Shown piece by piece: positions 11,289 through 21,295 of a stretch of DNA of 64,000 bases; the first letter of the stretch is position 1, and each line of letters starts with the position of its first letter. The position numbers and the translations under genes are program-made. Source of the stretch: Gonocerus acuteangulatus. Lineage: Eukaryota; Arthropoda; Insecta; Hemiptera; Coreidae. Under the pieces are notes generated by a model. It had not been told where the DNA came from and did not search any database. It saw only the letters and a program-made list of their open reading frames with translations. The stretch lies in contig OX328125.1 in the NCBI GenBank assembly GCA_946811695.1, positions 111,499,467 to 111,563,466 of the forward strand, read 5' to 3'.

Positions 11289-11298
11289 CCATCCATCC

Positions 11299-11378
11299 AT
11301 AAGTGGGGCTCGAACCCACATCCCACAAGTGAAAATCCAGCCAACGAGAAATAGGCATGACCAGTGGGTGGGTGAACA
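11299..11378 (-). mobile_element. tRNA-like SINE head fragment
   Basis: The minus strand has 'gtgggttcgagccccac', a good B-box and T-arm. An A-box-like region lies about 50 bases upstream. The body is missing or unrecognised. Confidence 0.5.
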
Positions 11379-11497
11379 CTACAAAGCATTATAGGGTGGC
11401 AAACTATAATTAGCCCAGAAACAGCTCCATAAGCCGATAAGCCAAAATAAAAATATACTCTAGAATCATACATCTGTATACCCTAAGAAGACTCATT

Positions 11498-12095
11498 TTA
11501 GCGTGGTTCCTCCCTCCCTCTGTAGGGAGGAACCCCGCTTATAAAGTTGACCTCACGACACGATACGGATTTTTCCGACTAGAAAATATTACGTTTGAGG
11601 GCCTATAGATCTGAAAAATAATGGTGGTTCAAATTTGTATGTATATATATATATATATATATATGTCTGTTCGCACTCCTGTCGGCTTAAAAATGGCCAG
11701 ATTTTGATAAAATTTGGTCCAAAAATCTTTCGTCTAGTTTGAAAGGTCTAGTTCGTTAACCAGCTGAATCCGTCCACTGGAACATGGCGGTGCGAAATTC
11801 ATTTGCATTTTATAGTAAAATTAGTATTTTAATAAAATGCGGTATAAAAATGAGAAGCGTATTGGTAATAGTGTTTCCCATGGTGAACGTTGAGAAGGTG
11901 GGAGGAGTCATTTCCGCTCAGAATACTATCAGTTTCCTGTTGCGGCACCTTAAATCTTCCTTCTCTTTGAATTGTCAATTTATATTTTTCACGAAAGATC
12001 CAACCAATAACTGCTTCTATTCCTTTACTAATTTCACTAGGGATAAGAACGTAAACGCGCTAAGATGACGCAGTTCTTGCAAGTCGGACTTTTTT
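11498..12095 (+). mobile_element. Family-B element B1, putative non-autonomous Helentron (HINE-like)
   Basis: It starts TTAGCGTGG with a hairpin at 11505-11534 (GGTTCCTCCCT / AGGGAGGAACC). Next come 'ccgcttataaag', a (TA)n run (11642-11664), then a core with 'ccagattttgataaaatttgg', 'tcgttaaccag' and 'ccactggaacatggcgg'. It ends ACGCGCTAA followed by a 3' hairpin (CGCAG-TTC-TTGC) and GTCGGACTTTTTT. The 5' TTAGCGYGG and the GCGCTAA just before the 3' hairpin are complementary. That arrangement fits the sub-terminal inverted repeats of Helentron-derived HINE/DINE elements. The Helentron assignment is inference; the structure is directly visible and repeats in B2. Confidence 0.65.
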
Positions 12096-12603
12096 GGGTT
12101 TATAGAGAATCTAGTACTTCCAAGAAATAGGATAAAACCTTGAAAACAGGACAATTGCTATAAAACACTCAGATTTAGAATTGTGTAGAAGAATATTATT
12201 AGGATCAAAATAAAGCAAGACATGAGAGCAATATATTCCGATATTTAAAAGAAAAGAATTTCCCTCCCCATACATAGAATGGTTTTATCTTTCACTGTTC
12301 CCCTTTTATTGGTTCGTCATATCATATTACCAGACCAACCGACGGGGTTTAATAACATATATAGTTTGACTTTTCATTCTTTTGTAAACCCACAAACAAT
12401 TCTAGTATTTTTGATAACTTTCTTTGGAGCCTTTATATTGAGCTTCATAAAATAATATCTTCTATATTCATCGATCCAAGAGAGAGGGTACTTGCTGAAA
12501 CTTATATAAATACATATAGATAAAAATAACTGTTACGGAGGTATACGTTTTCCAGCCTGTACTGTGCTTAATGTTATTTCATAGCAAGTAATTATTATTA
12601 ATT
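12096..12603. other. No feature seen
   Basis: AT-rich spacer between two family-B elements. Confidence 0.5.
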
Positions 12604-12735
12604 TTAGCGCGGTTACTCCCTATCTCCATAGGGAGAACCCGCTTATGAGGCTGACCTCATGACGCAAACCGGAAGTGCCCACTAGAAACTTTCACGTTTC
12701 AGACCCTATAGATCACGAAAATATAGATGGCCCAA

Positions 12736-12775
<40 letters not shown>

Positions 12776-13955
12776 TTGTCTGTTCGCGCTCTAGCAAGCT
12801 CAAAAATGGTCCGATTTTAACGAAATTTGGCATAAAAATCTTTCGTCTAATTTAAAAGGTTAAGTTCGTTAACCAGCAGAATCCGCAATAGCGTTTGGGG
12901 CGAAATTCGCGCAATGGGTAAGGTAATTGTTTTATAGGTTTCTTAACATACGAAAACGAATGAAACCATTTATAAGGCGATATCTGTAACCGTTCCTGAG
13001 AAATGTGGAATCAATGTTTTTGTAAGTCATTATATTTTTGTGAGTACTTAGAATCGCGGAATTCAATTGAAATATTTTCTACAACTTGGAAATTAATCCC
13101 AACTAAGATTTTTAAATTTTGGTTATATTTGGAGTTAAGGAAGTATGCGAAAAAAATTATTTTATTAATTGACATGAAAAGTTTTCGGACTTCATACATT
13201 TTTCGTAAATATCTCGATAACGGTTGGGAAATCGTGCTAAGTGGAAGGGGACCATTCGAATGCTTACTAAAGTCTCTACAAAAAAGGTTCTGAAGCAATA
13301 TTCGATGGGGCTACGTCAATCAGAGATATAAGCGCTTAAAACATAAAAAGTGTTTGTTTTGTTGTTTTGAAAGAGTTTTTCTCTTTGTTTATCTCACTTT
13401 TTAATTGGTTGTCTCTTGTTTTAAACTACATTTATCAGTAAAATTAGTATAGTAGTAAAATAAGCTAAGAAACGGTGAAAGGTATTGATAATAAGTTTGG
13501 ATTGGCTGTAGTAATCATGATGGCAGTGGCTAATCAATGATGACGTAGTTTGTTTTGAATTCTCCTGTCTATATAACCTTCCTCATAGCCTCTTACTGAA
13601 GTTACCGTTATTTCTTATTTTGTAGAAAGATTTAACCCACGACAGGATGGAATTTTATTCGCCATGAAGCTTATATTTACAGTTGATTATAACAGTAAAA
13701 CGAATTTGCTAGTAAAACAAGATGCTTAAAATGACAACGAATTTTTGGTTGTTTAGAATAGAGCCTTCTCAGCAGTAGTCAAAGAGTAAGTACGTTTTCA
13801 GTACATAATTGTATTGACTTATACAGATTAAGAATTATCCGCTTCTGTGTAAGTTGGCTACTGTCAGTTTCCTGTTATTTGTGATGCTAATCTATTGCAC
13901 CTCTTCGATATGTAACCGCGCTAAGATGACGCAGTTCCTGCGAGTCGGACTTTTT
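12604..13955 (+). mobile_element. Family-B element B2, longest copy
   Basis: It begins TTAGCGCGGTTACTCCC with a 5' hairpin. A (TA)n run lies at 12741-12772. The core follows, then an extended region with 'gagttaaggaag', 'tatctcgataacgg' and 'ttcgaatgcttactaaa', then 'ttatcagtaaaattagtat', ending AACCGCGCTAAGATGACGCA and the hairpin CGCAG-TTC-CTGCG (13930-13942) before GTCGGACTTTTT. The extended region recurs at 50480-51180, 33540-33780, 52075-52345 and 56040-56330. Overlapping frames of about 95 codons on both strands (13003-13298) are not conserved as protein. Confidence 0.65.
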
Positions 13956-14002
13956 AAAGTTTAATTTACGATAGTAATTTTTTCTTTTAAAATAAAAAAA
14001 AA

Positions 14003-14062
14003 ATCAGTCCCCTAACTGGCCACGAGGGCCCTGAGGGGCAGATACTGTAGAATTAACTCGTT
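14003..14062 (-). mobile_element. SINE family S3, 3'-tail fragment
   Basis: 'aaatcagtcccctaactggccacgagggcc' and 'ctgaggggcagatactgtag' match the left ends of the full S3 copies at 44261 and 58324. It then diverges. Confidence 0.65.
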
Positions 14063-14127
14063 GGCTTCCACGGTCCGACTCATTACAAATATTATAGTCT
14101 TCTGGTATTGACCGTGTCAACTTCTTT

Positions 14128-14167
14128 GCCGACGTTTCGCTAGTCATACTGCCAGCTTCCTCAGGGC
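14128..14167 (-). ncRNA. Variant hammerhead ribozyme motif, HH-a
   Basis: On the minus strand: GCC, CTGAGGA, one extra A, stem II GCTGG/CTAGC with its loop, GAA, ACGT, C, GGC. The core (CUGANGA and GAA), the GUC cleavage triplet and stem I (GCC/GGC) are all present. Stem III is reduced to the self-complementary ACGU, which can only pair between two molecules. Small hammerheads of this kind are known to accompany Penelope-like elements and act as dimers. The extra base before stem II is shared with the other four copies. The surrounding 14100-14460 is probably a Penelope-type terminal repeat. Confidence 0.72.
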
Positions 14168-14884
14168 TTAGTCTGAGAATGAGGATGTTCTTCTAGTTCT
14201 TCTGTATAAATACCTGTCTTTGTATTCATCCGCGGGCGTAGTCTGCTCCTCCATGTCCCTGATTGGTTGGTCCCGATCTTGCATGAACCTGGTTGGTGGG
14301 TTCCATCTGGATCATTGATTGGCTGAATTTCATCAGCTAAGCTAAAATACTTTTCATCAGCTGAAATACCTTTGAAATGATTTAAGTCTCATCACCAGAA
14401 ATATATGCCATCAGCTAAAACTCAGCAGAAATTTGTCAATTCGCACACAGTACTCTCATAATTCTTTATAGTCCGTCCGAATTCTCATTCGTGTTCTTCC
14501 CTGTGTTAATCATTAGACCGTAGGTATGTATTAAAACATTAATGATCCCAAGTCTTTGCTGGAGGTTGCGAAATAATCATAAAGAGATAAGGGAAAGATA
14601 TAATATTCCATGAAGAAAAACGTGAAGGAAAGATCGTGCGTTGCTTGATTATAAAAGTTGATGAGGTTTTACCGGCAGAAGGTTATCTCCTTCTATGTTA
14701 GGGGTGTAAACATTTTATGTACATTATCCTACCACCGTAAAGTGAAATTACATAAAACTTACAACGCAAGTATAATGCTCTCTAATAAATTAAAAATAAC
14801 GACAAATTTTTAAATTACCTAATGTTCCAAGATAAGAATAAAGATGAAATGATAATTATTTATGTAAACATGTATATAAAGTTT

Positions 14885-14886
<2 letters not shown>
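14168..14886. other. Probable Penelope-type terminal sequence, then spacer
   Basis: 14168-14470 includes short repeats of 'catcagctaa/catcagctga' (14329-14415). No coding sequence was seen. The rest, to 14886, is AT-rich. Confidence 0.35.

Positions 14887-14948
<62 letters not shown>
14887..14948. repeat. (TA)n microsatellite
   Basis: Touches the left end of the TIR element at 14949. Confidence 0.95.
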
Positions 14949-14952
<4 letters not shown>

Positions 14953-15686
14953 GTGGTCACGAAGGAAATCGCCAAACTTGAGGGGGGTGTAGGCCGTCTA
15001 AAGTATATTTGAATGCCACCAAAGAAAACTGTTTACTTGCATTATTTCATGGGCTTATATAGAATATAATTACGGGAGGGGCTGGGAAAATTTCGGGGGG
15101 GGGCTGAGACACTTTCCGGGGTTAGAGCTTGGAATAGTTTTAGGCAACTAAAACGCTATTACACGTAAAAAAAAATATTTTTTATCAACTTGGTTTTACG
15201 ACAAGTTTTTACCATCAAATCATAATTTCGGGGTGGGGACTCCAGCCCCCATAGCCTCCCCCTTATATACGCCTATGCATTATTTTCCTACATAGAGGTT
15301 TTTCCGTGTTTTTTTTTTTTTTCTATTCGCTATTAGCGGGGTTCCTCCATCCCTTCATAAGAAGGAACCGTGCTTATAAGGTTGACTAGTTTTATCATTC
15401 GTGTGCCATAGGGAAAATATAATTCTGAAGATATTTTCAAATCCTTAAACCCATCAAGTTTCCTATAAGATATCATGTACCTTGTGCAAACATTTCTGAC
15501 CACCCAAACAAATATATGACGAAATAAAGGTTTTTCTTTCAATTCGGCTAGCGTTTAGAAAAAAAGAGAAGGAAACCCCTCTATGTAGGCAAATAAAGGA
15601 TGTAAAACATTCTCCTTGTTGGTATTCAACTACACTTTAGTCGGCGTACACACCCCTCAAGTATGGCGATTTCCTTCGGGACCACC

Positions 15687-15687
<1 letters not shown>
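14949..15687. mobile_element. TIR element with CAGGGTGGTC ends (M1)
   Basis: Left end CAGAGTGGTCACGAAGGAAA; the right end is the complement of CAGGGTGGTCCCGAAGGAAA. The similarity continues inward for about 60-130 bases. TA flanks both sides, inside (TA)n arrays. The interior holds a family-B start fragment at 15333-15390 ('attagcggggttcctcc', then 'ccgtgcttataaggttgac'). No transposase was recognised, so it is a MITE-like non-autonomous element of TA-targeting type. Confidence 0.75.

Positions 15688-15688
<1 letters not shown>

Positions 15689-15739
<51 letters not shown>
15689..15739. repeat. (TA)n microsatellite
   Basis: Touches the right end of M1. Confidence 0.95.
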
Positions 15740-15740
<1 letters not shown>

Positions 15741-15844
15741 TTCGCATTGATTGTGCCGGATATTTTACATCAAATAATTGAGAAGCAAACATTTTTATTT
15801 TTTTCATGTTTTGAAAAAAAAAAAGGCAATTTTCTTCCTAAAGG

Positions 15845-15885
15845 AATTTGCTCCCTATAAGCAGCTCTTGCGTGGCGGACTTCTA
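15845..15885 (+). repeat. Family-A type 3' terminal hairpin
   Basis: 'ataagcagctcttgcgtggcggactt' matches the 3' end of family A, with one change in the hairpin arm. The element upstream is not recognised. Confidence 0.5.
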
Positions 15886-16063
15886 AAAGCTTGAACCGAT
15901 TATTTAGTTATTGAATGAAGATGGTTCCCTAGATATTACTCCAAGAAGAATTGATTAATTTATTAAGGCGATCCAACAGGTTGCTGTCTAGCTCCTTGGA
16001 GTCAGGGGGCGATATTCAATCCGAACGGCATTCCGCTTCCAGCTTGGATGAATAATGGTCATT

Positions 16064-16130
16064 TTTAGCGCGTTTCCTCCCTCCCTATACGAATAAACAC
16101 TCGATTAATACGTGAAATATTAACGTTTTA
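16064..16130 (+). repeat. Family-B 5' fragment
   Basis: 'tttagcgcgtttcctccctccc' is the family-B start; it breaks off before the second hairpin arm. Confidence 0.5.
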
Positions 16131-16216
16131 TAATCCAGGGCAAGAAAAAAAAAACCCGGTCTTACAAATATTTTAACTAATATATACGTAATTACACATA
16201 CATTTTCACACACACA

Positions 16217-16219
<3 letters not shown>

Positions 16220-16284
<65 letters not shown>
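16220..16284. repeat. (TA)n microsatellite
   Basis: Preceded by (CA)n at 16206-16217 and ends exactly at the M2 terminus. Confidence 0.95.
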
Positions 16285-16286
<2 letters not shown>

Positions 16287-17736
16287 GGGTGTCCTGTAAA
16301 TGTCTAGTCATATTGTGGGAGGTTATAGAAGACCTTTAGCGGAACAAAAAATGTTCTATGACGATTTTCCAAATTCTCGCCCATAAGGGAGAAAACGTCG
16401 TTTTATTGTTTTATCGGGACAAGCGTGGTTTTTAGAAGAATAATCGTTGTAGCTCCGGCCCAGGTGGTTCTACTAGATAGGAAGTGAAACCAATCGAAAG
16501 CTGAATAAATTTACTATAAGACTACTAGTTGAGTAAACATAAAAATGAATGAATTTAAATATCTCTATCTTACCAAAAGAAAGCTTTTCTAAATTTCCTG
16601 ACTTTTTCTTGATATTTCTTACCAGCGTTACTCTTTAATGGGCAGGATCTGAGATTTCCGGGTTTCAGAAAAACTTCCTCATTTAACCAGCTTTCCATTC
16701 ATGTATCACAACCCTGTGTTATTGAAGTATGTGAACGATTTAGGAACATAAGTTTAAAAAAAAAAACATGGATCTGTGAAAAGAAAATTATGTTTCTTCC
16801 TTCAGTTTATTCAAAAAGCGTAAAGGAAATATTTCTTTATATACATATTTAATGAAATATTAAGTGAATATTTTCAAAAAAATATAAAAAAAGTTACTTC
16901 CACGAAAATAAAAAAAATTCTAAAACAGTAAATAAATAAAATACACATTTATTTTGAATTTGTTAATTACAGTAACTAATACTGGGTCCAGGAGGAGGCC
17001 ATTAATGAACCCCAACCATACATTAACCTGAAATATTATTATTTTTACTTAGATCACGCACATTTCTACAGGTATTTATAATTAGAAAACAAATGCTATA
17101 CCTTGAATTGATACTGAAAGCTACGCTTGTGAACCGTCTGAGGATTCTCCTGAGCCCATGTGTGTTTGTTGTGGTAATTAAATTTCCCCAAAAAAACATA
17201 AATGTGAAATAGAGGCCAAGTTCCTACCCCCACAAAGAAACACTCCCTTCCCCAAAAAGCGAGAAATATCTCCTCCTAAAACCCCCCAAAAACGCCTTAC
17301 CATCCTACACTCCATAAAAAGTAGCATGACTTGGTTTATTAAGTGTAACATATTTTCAACCAAAAATATTTGCCAATACAAGAGATGATACAAGAAAGAA
17401 ATGTCCAAGTTCATTACTAGGAAGACCTCATAGTTACCTACTATGAACAGTAGACACTTCAACTGACCTTTAAAAACAACAATAAAATACTTATATCCAG
17501 TTACTAAAATATCACTTTCCTCAACCAGGTATATTCTTAAACTTGGCAATGTTTAGTTTACTCTCTAAAGATAATTCGGCACAAAAAAAACATTGTATTG
17601 TTGTAAAAAAAAAAACAATACAATTACGTTTTCTCCCTTATGTTTGAGAATTCGGAAAATCGTCGCATAAGATTTTTTGTTCCCCTAAGGGTCCTCTATC
17701 ACCTCCCACAATATGACTAGACATTTACGGGACACC

Positions 17737-17739
<3 letters not shown>
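16285..17739. mobile_element. TIR element with CAGGGTGTCC ends (M2)
   Basis: The inverted ends of about 150 bp start CAGGGTGTCCYGTAAATGTC and include 'tagtcatattgtgggagg'. TA flanks both sides. The 1,455-bp interior has a 123-codon minus-strand frame (17178-17549) with no domain that I recognise. It is probably non-autonomous and of the same broad type as M1 and M3. Confidence 0.75.

Positions 17740-17793
<54 letters not shown>
17740..17793. repeat. (TA)n microsatellite
   Basis: Begins at the right end of M2. Confidence 0.95.
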
Positions 17794-17796
<3 letters not shown>

Positions 17797-18027
17797 TTAG
17801 ATGTATGTAAAAGGAAGAAGAAAGAAATTCTTTATTTAGAAAATAAAGTTTGCTGCCCAAATGTTTTGGGGTGCTGTGAACACAGCGTACTTACCAATTT
17901 TTCGAAAATTCATTTCAGTTGGTTAAAAACAGGTTATTGTATTAATTTGAAAAAATAATTGTTAAAGATATGTTTTAAATAATTTTTATATTAAACGAAT
18001 TTTCGATAATGTATTAAATGCAAATAA

Positions 18028-18432
18028 TTATATTGACAAGTTTGAATAAATTTGTTGAAATGATTTTGAAAAGCAGCTGGTTTGCTTATATATTATACTC
18101 CACAATATATGATTGTGGAGTATCCTCAGGGAATCTATTAAAATAGATTCCGCGAGGTTAGATAGTTCCTTGGGATCCACGGCTAGATCTTGCAGGAAGT
18201 CTTGCGTCTGTTTCGGAATCGTCCCTCTTACTCCAAACCAAAGGCCTTCAAATAGATATACCGTCCTTCGACCGAATTTATTTTGGTAGAATTCTATACT
18301 CTTGGTATAGATTCCTCTTTTTTCTGCGTTGATTCCTTCCGCTTGCCGTGGATCGTTCTTCTCGTCTCGCCCTGTGGGGTCGATAACGTACGCTTCTTTC
18401 CAGGATTTCTTGAGCTTCAACGGGCCTTTCAT
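18028..18432 (-). pseudogene. R2/NeSL-type LINE C-terminal fragment, second copy
   Basis: This 134-codon minus-strand frame has SWKEAYVIDPTGRDE near the start, GINAEKRGIYTKSIEFYQNK in the middle, GLWFGVRGTIPKQTQDF, then SILIDSLRILHNHIL. It is clearly related to the fragment at 4450-4782 along its whole length. The last 25 residues (from WSIIY on) run past the family's usual end, so the original stop is lost. The upstream edge merges into a repeat shared with 39050-39090. The N-terminal LINE domains are absent. The role in an intact element would be the endonuclease region downstream of RT; this copy is a relic. Confidence 0.7.
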
Positions 18433-18545
18433 ATGAAGAACCTCAACCCGATGGAGATGGGAGTCGATCCCGCATTGAAAATCGAAAATTTCTAAGAAAA
18501 TAGACGAAAATTAAGGATTTCTTGTAAATGGGGAAAAATTGTATT
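18410..18545 (-). repeat. tRNA-like/SINE-related repeat, copy 1
   Basis: 'cttcaacgggcctttcatatgaagaa', the degraded B-box region 'gagatgggagtcgatcccg' and 'aaaatagacgaaaattaa' match 39055-39245. It overlaps the 5' edge of the LINE fragment, so the repeat or a chimera of it contains LINE sequence. Confidence 0.5.
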
Positions 18546-19514
18546 TTAATTCTTAACAATTGTCGAGAAAATATCTTCAAGAGCAGAGCTTCCTTCAGTA
18601 AGCATAATTATATCTGAGGTACAATGAGAGAGATAATAGATCATATCCCTCTCTCTCCCTCAATCCCTCCCTCTTTACCTGAGCTGGTAGAAATCCCTTT
18701 TCCCCTGTTACTTTAATCCAGAGAAAGAGCTGAATATAAAGCTCTTCCCTAGATTGCATTCAGACAATTCGGGATAAACCTTTTCTACAATCTCTTTCTT
18801 TTATTGCTGCTCTTCTTCAAGAGAAACAATGGATCCTTACAATTTACAACAAGATTTACACTAATTAATATTACAATAGAGTTGAAAATAAGAATATACT
18901 TTAATTATTCTCTAGTCTTTTGAAGAGGTAATGCTACAAAAATCAAGGTCATTTTCTTCAATTTATTAAAAAAGAATCGATCAATATTTTTCACTTCTTT
19001 ATATCAAAGTTTTATATGGGATGTTAAAAAATATTAAAAAAAAAAAATAAGTTTCAATACTTCGGACAAAAAATGGTGGCGCAGTGCCTGACGAGCGGAA
19101 ACCCTCTTTTTTCACGGGCGATGATCTGCAAGCGGCAATTTTTATTCTAGAACGAAAAACTAAAATTATTTCGAAAAAAAAAAGATTAAATCTAGTAAAG
19201 CATGAAGGAGTTTTAAGAAATATTAATTTTTTCGAAAATGTTGGGCAAATATTAATTTTCTACTAAAAGATCCGTCGAAAATTCGTCATAAAATCGTTAT
19301 AATTCAATCAATCAAAAAACTCCTACAACTTAACTGGCAAATACCATTAGAAAAATTCAGTTAAAATTTTTGATGAAGTTGAGTGGAAAAAAATTGAAGA
19401 CACCAGAGTATCGCCCGATTTGAAAAACATTTTTTTTTATTTATTTGGAATTTACAACAATGTATAAGATACATTTCTAGTAAATTATTGCTAGATTATA
19501 TTGACATGAATGTG
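18546..19514. other. No gene seen
   Basis: AT-rich; C/T-rich stretch at 18640-18680. A 60-codon frame at 19084-19266 has nothing recognisable. Confidence 0.5.
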
Positions 19515-20730
19515 CATGAGGTGGGAAGCTGCACAGTTGTAGTACCCACTAGACATGAGGTGGGAAGCTGCTCAGTTGTAGTACCCACTAGACATGAGGT
19601 GGGAAGCTGCTCAGTTGTAGTACCCACTAGACATGAGGTGGGAAGCTGCACAGTTGTAGTACCCACTGGACATGAGGTGGGAAGCTGCACAGTTGTAGTA
19701 CCCACTGGACATGAGGTGGGAAGCTGCTCAGTTGTAGTACCCACTGGACATGAGGTGGGAAGCTGCTCAGTTGTAGTACCCACTAGACATGAGGTGGGAA
19801 GCTGCTCAGTTGTAGTACCCACTAGACATGAGGTGGGAAGCTGCTCAGTTGTAGTACCCACTAGACATGAGGTGGGAAGCTGCTCAGTTGTAGTACCCAC
19901 TAGACATGAGGTGGGAAGCTGCTCAGTTGTAGTACCCACTAGACATGAGGTGGGAAGCTGCTCAGTTGTAGTAGCCACTAGACATGAGGTGGGAAGCTGC
20001 TCAGTTGTAGTACCCACTAGACATGAGGTGGGAAGCTGCTCAGTTGTAGTACCCACTAGACATGAGGTGGGAAGCTGCACAGTTGTAGTACCCACTAGAC
20101 ATGAGGTGGGAAGCTGCTCAGTTGTAGTACCCACTAGACATGAGGTGGGAAGCTGCTCAGTTGTAGTACCCACTAGACATGAGGTGGGAAGCTGCACAGT
20201 TGTAGTACCCACTAGACATGAGGTGGGAAGCTGCTCAGTTGTAGTAACCACTAGACATGAGGTGGGAAGCTGCTCAGTTGTAGTACCCACTAGACATGAG
20301 GTGGGAAGCTGCTCAGTTGTAGTAACCACTAGACATGAGGTGGGAAGCTGCTCAGTTGTAGTACCCACTAGACATAAGGTGGGAAGCTGCTCAGTTGTAG
20401 TACCCACTAGACATGAGGTGGGAAGCTGCACAGTTGTAGTACCCACTAGACATGAGGTGGGAAGCTGCTCAGTTGTAGTAACCACTAGACATGAGGTGGA
20501 AAGCTGCTCAGTTGTAGTACCCACTAGACATGAGGTGGGAAGCTGCACAGGTGTAGTACCCACTAGACATGAGGTGGGAAGCTGCTCAGTTGTAGTACCC
20601 ACTAGACATGAGGTGGGAAGCTGCTCAGTTGTAGTACCCACTAGACATGAGGTGGGAAGCTGCACAGTTGTAGTACCCACTAGACATGAGGTGGGAAGCT
20701 GCACAGTTGTAGTACCCACTAGACTTGAGG
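19515..20730. repeat. 39-bp minisatellite, about 31 copies
   Basis: The unit contains 'catgaggtgggaagctgc' and 'tcagttgtagtacccactag'. About 31 nearly identical copies differ mainly at one A/T position (gca/gct) and a few SNPs. Since 39 is divisible by 3 and the unit has no stop in two frames, both strands carry long open frames (457 codons +, 426 codons -, 13-residue periodicity). These are not convincing genes: they have no unique domain, and the + frame ends in a T-rich tract. Immediately to the right, 'tccatcgggaccatcctgta' (20728-20757) resembles the terminus of the M1-type TIR element. Confidence 0.95.
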
Positions 20731-20759
20731 TGGGATTTCCATCGGGACCATCCTGTATA

Positions 20760-21290
20760 GTCGTATATAGGCACAATTCCTTCCGTTTATTGTTTTTTTT
20801 TTTTTGTTTTTTTTTTTTTCGTAAAATTGAAAATAATGTACTACTGACTTTTTCTTTCTAATAGGAACATTTACAAATATATTAAATGATACAAAATATA
20901 CATTGAGGGCGCCTATTAGATATTAAAGAATAGAATGGAACAAAACGTAAATAATATATGTAAAAAACAGCTTTGGCGAATGATGGAATAAAAACTAATG
21001 ATATATTCTATAATTAATAAAAACTAATCATATATTCTATTTGTGAAGCGAAAAGATATCATAACTAGTCAATATTATGGTTCTTGAAGGATCCTTTAGA
21101 CCTAACACGGGCAAGCTCTGAGAATGGCTTTAAGGTGAGCAGTAAAATTCAGATCCTGATGAAACTTTAAGATACCTGAGGTAGAAAAGCAGACCAGGGC
21201 TTATAAAGCCCTCTATATTCATCAGCTAAAAGCATTTCCTTGTTATCTCGTAAATCTTGAACGATTTATGGAACTATATCCATTCAGGAG
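20760..21290. other. Spacer, nothing recognised
   Basis: T-run at 20790-20820, AT-rich. Short duplication of 'aaaaactaatnatatattctat' at 20990-21040. Confidence 0.5.
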
Positions 21291-21295
21291 TATCA

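Noticed and set aside
17178..17549. Transposase in the M2 element
   Set aside because: The 123-codon frame shows no catalytic or DNA-binding motif that I recognise.
19488..20861. 457-codon + frame and 426-codon - frame as genes
   Set aside because: Both exist only because the 39-bp unit lacks stops and is divisible by 3. There is no domain, and one frame ends in a T-tract.
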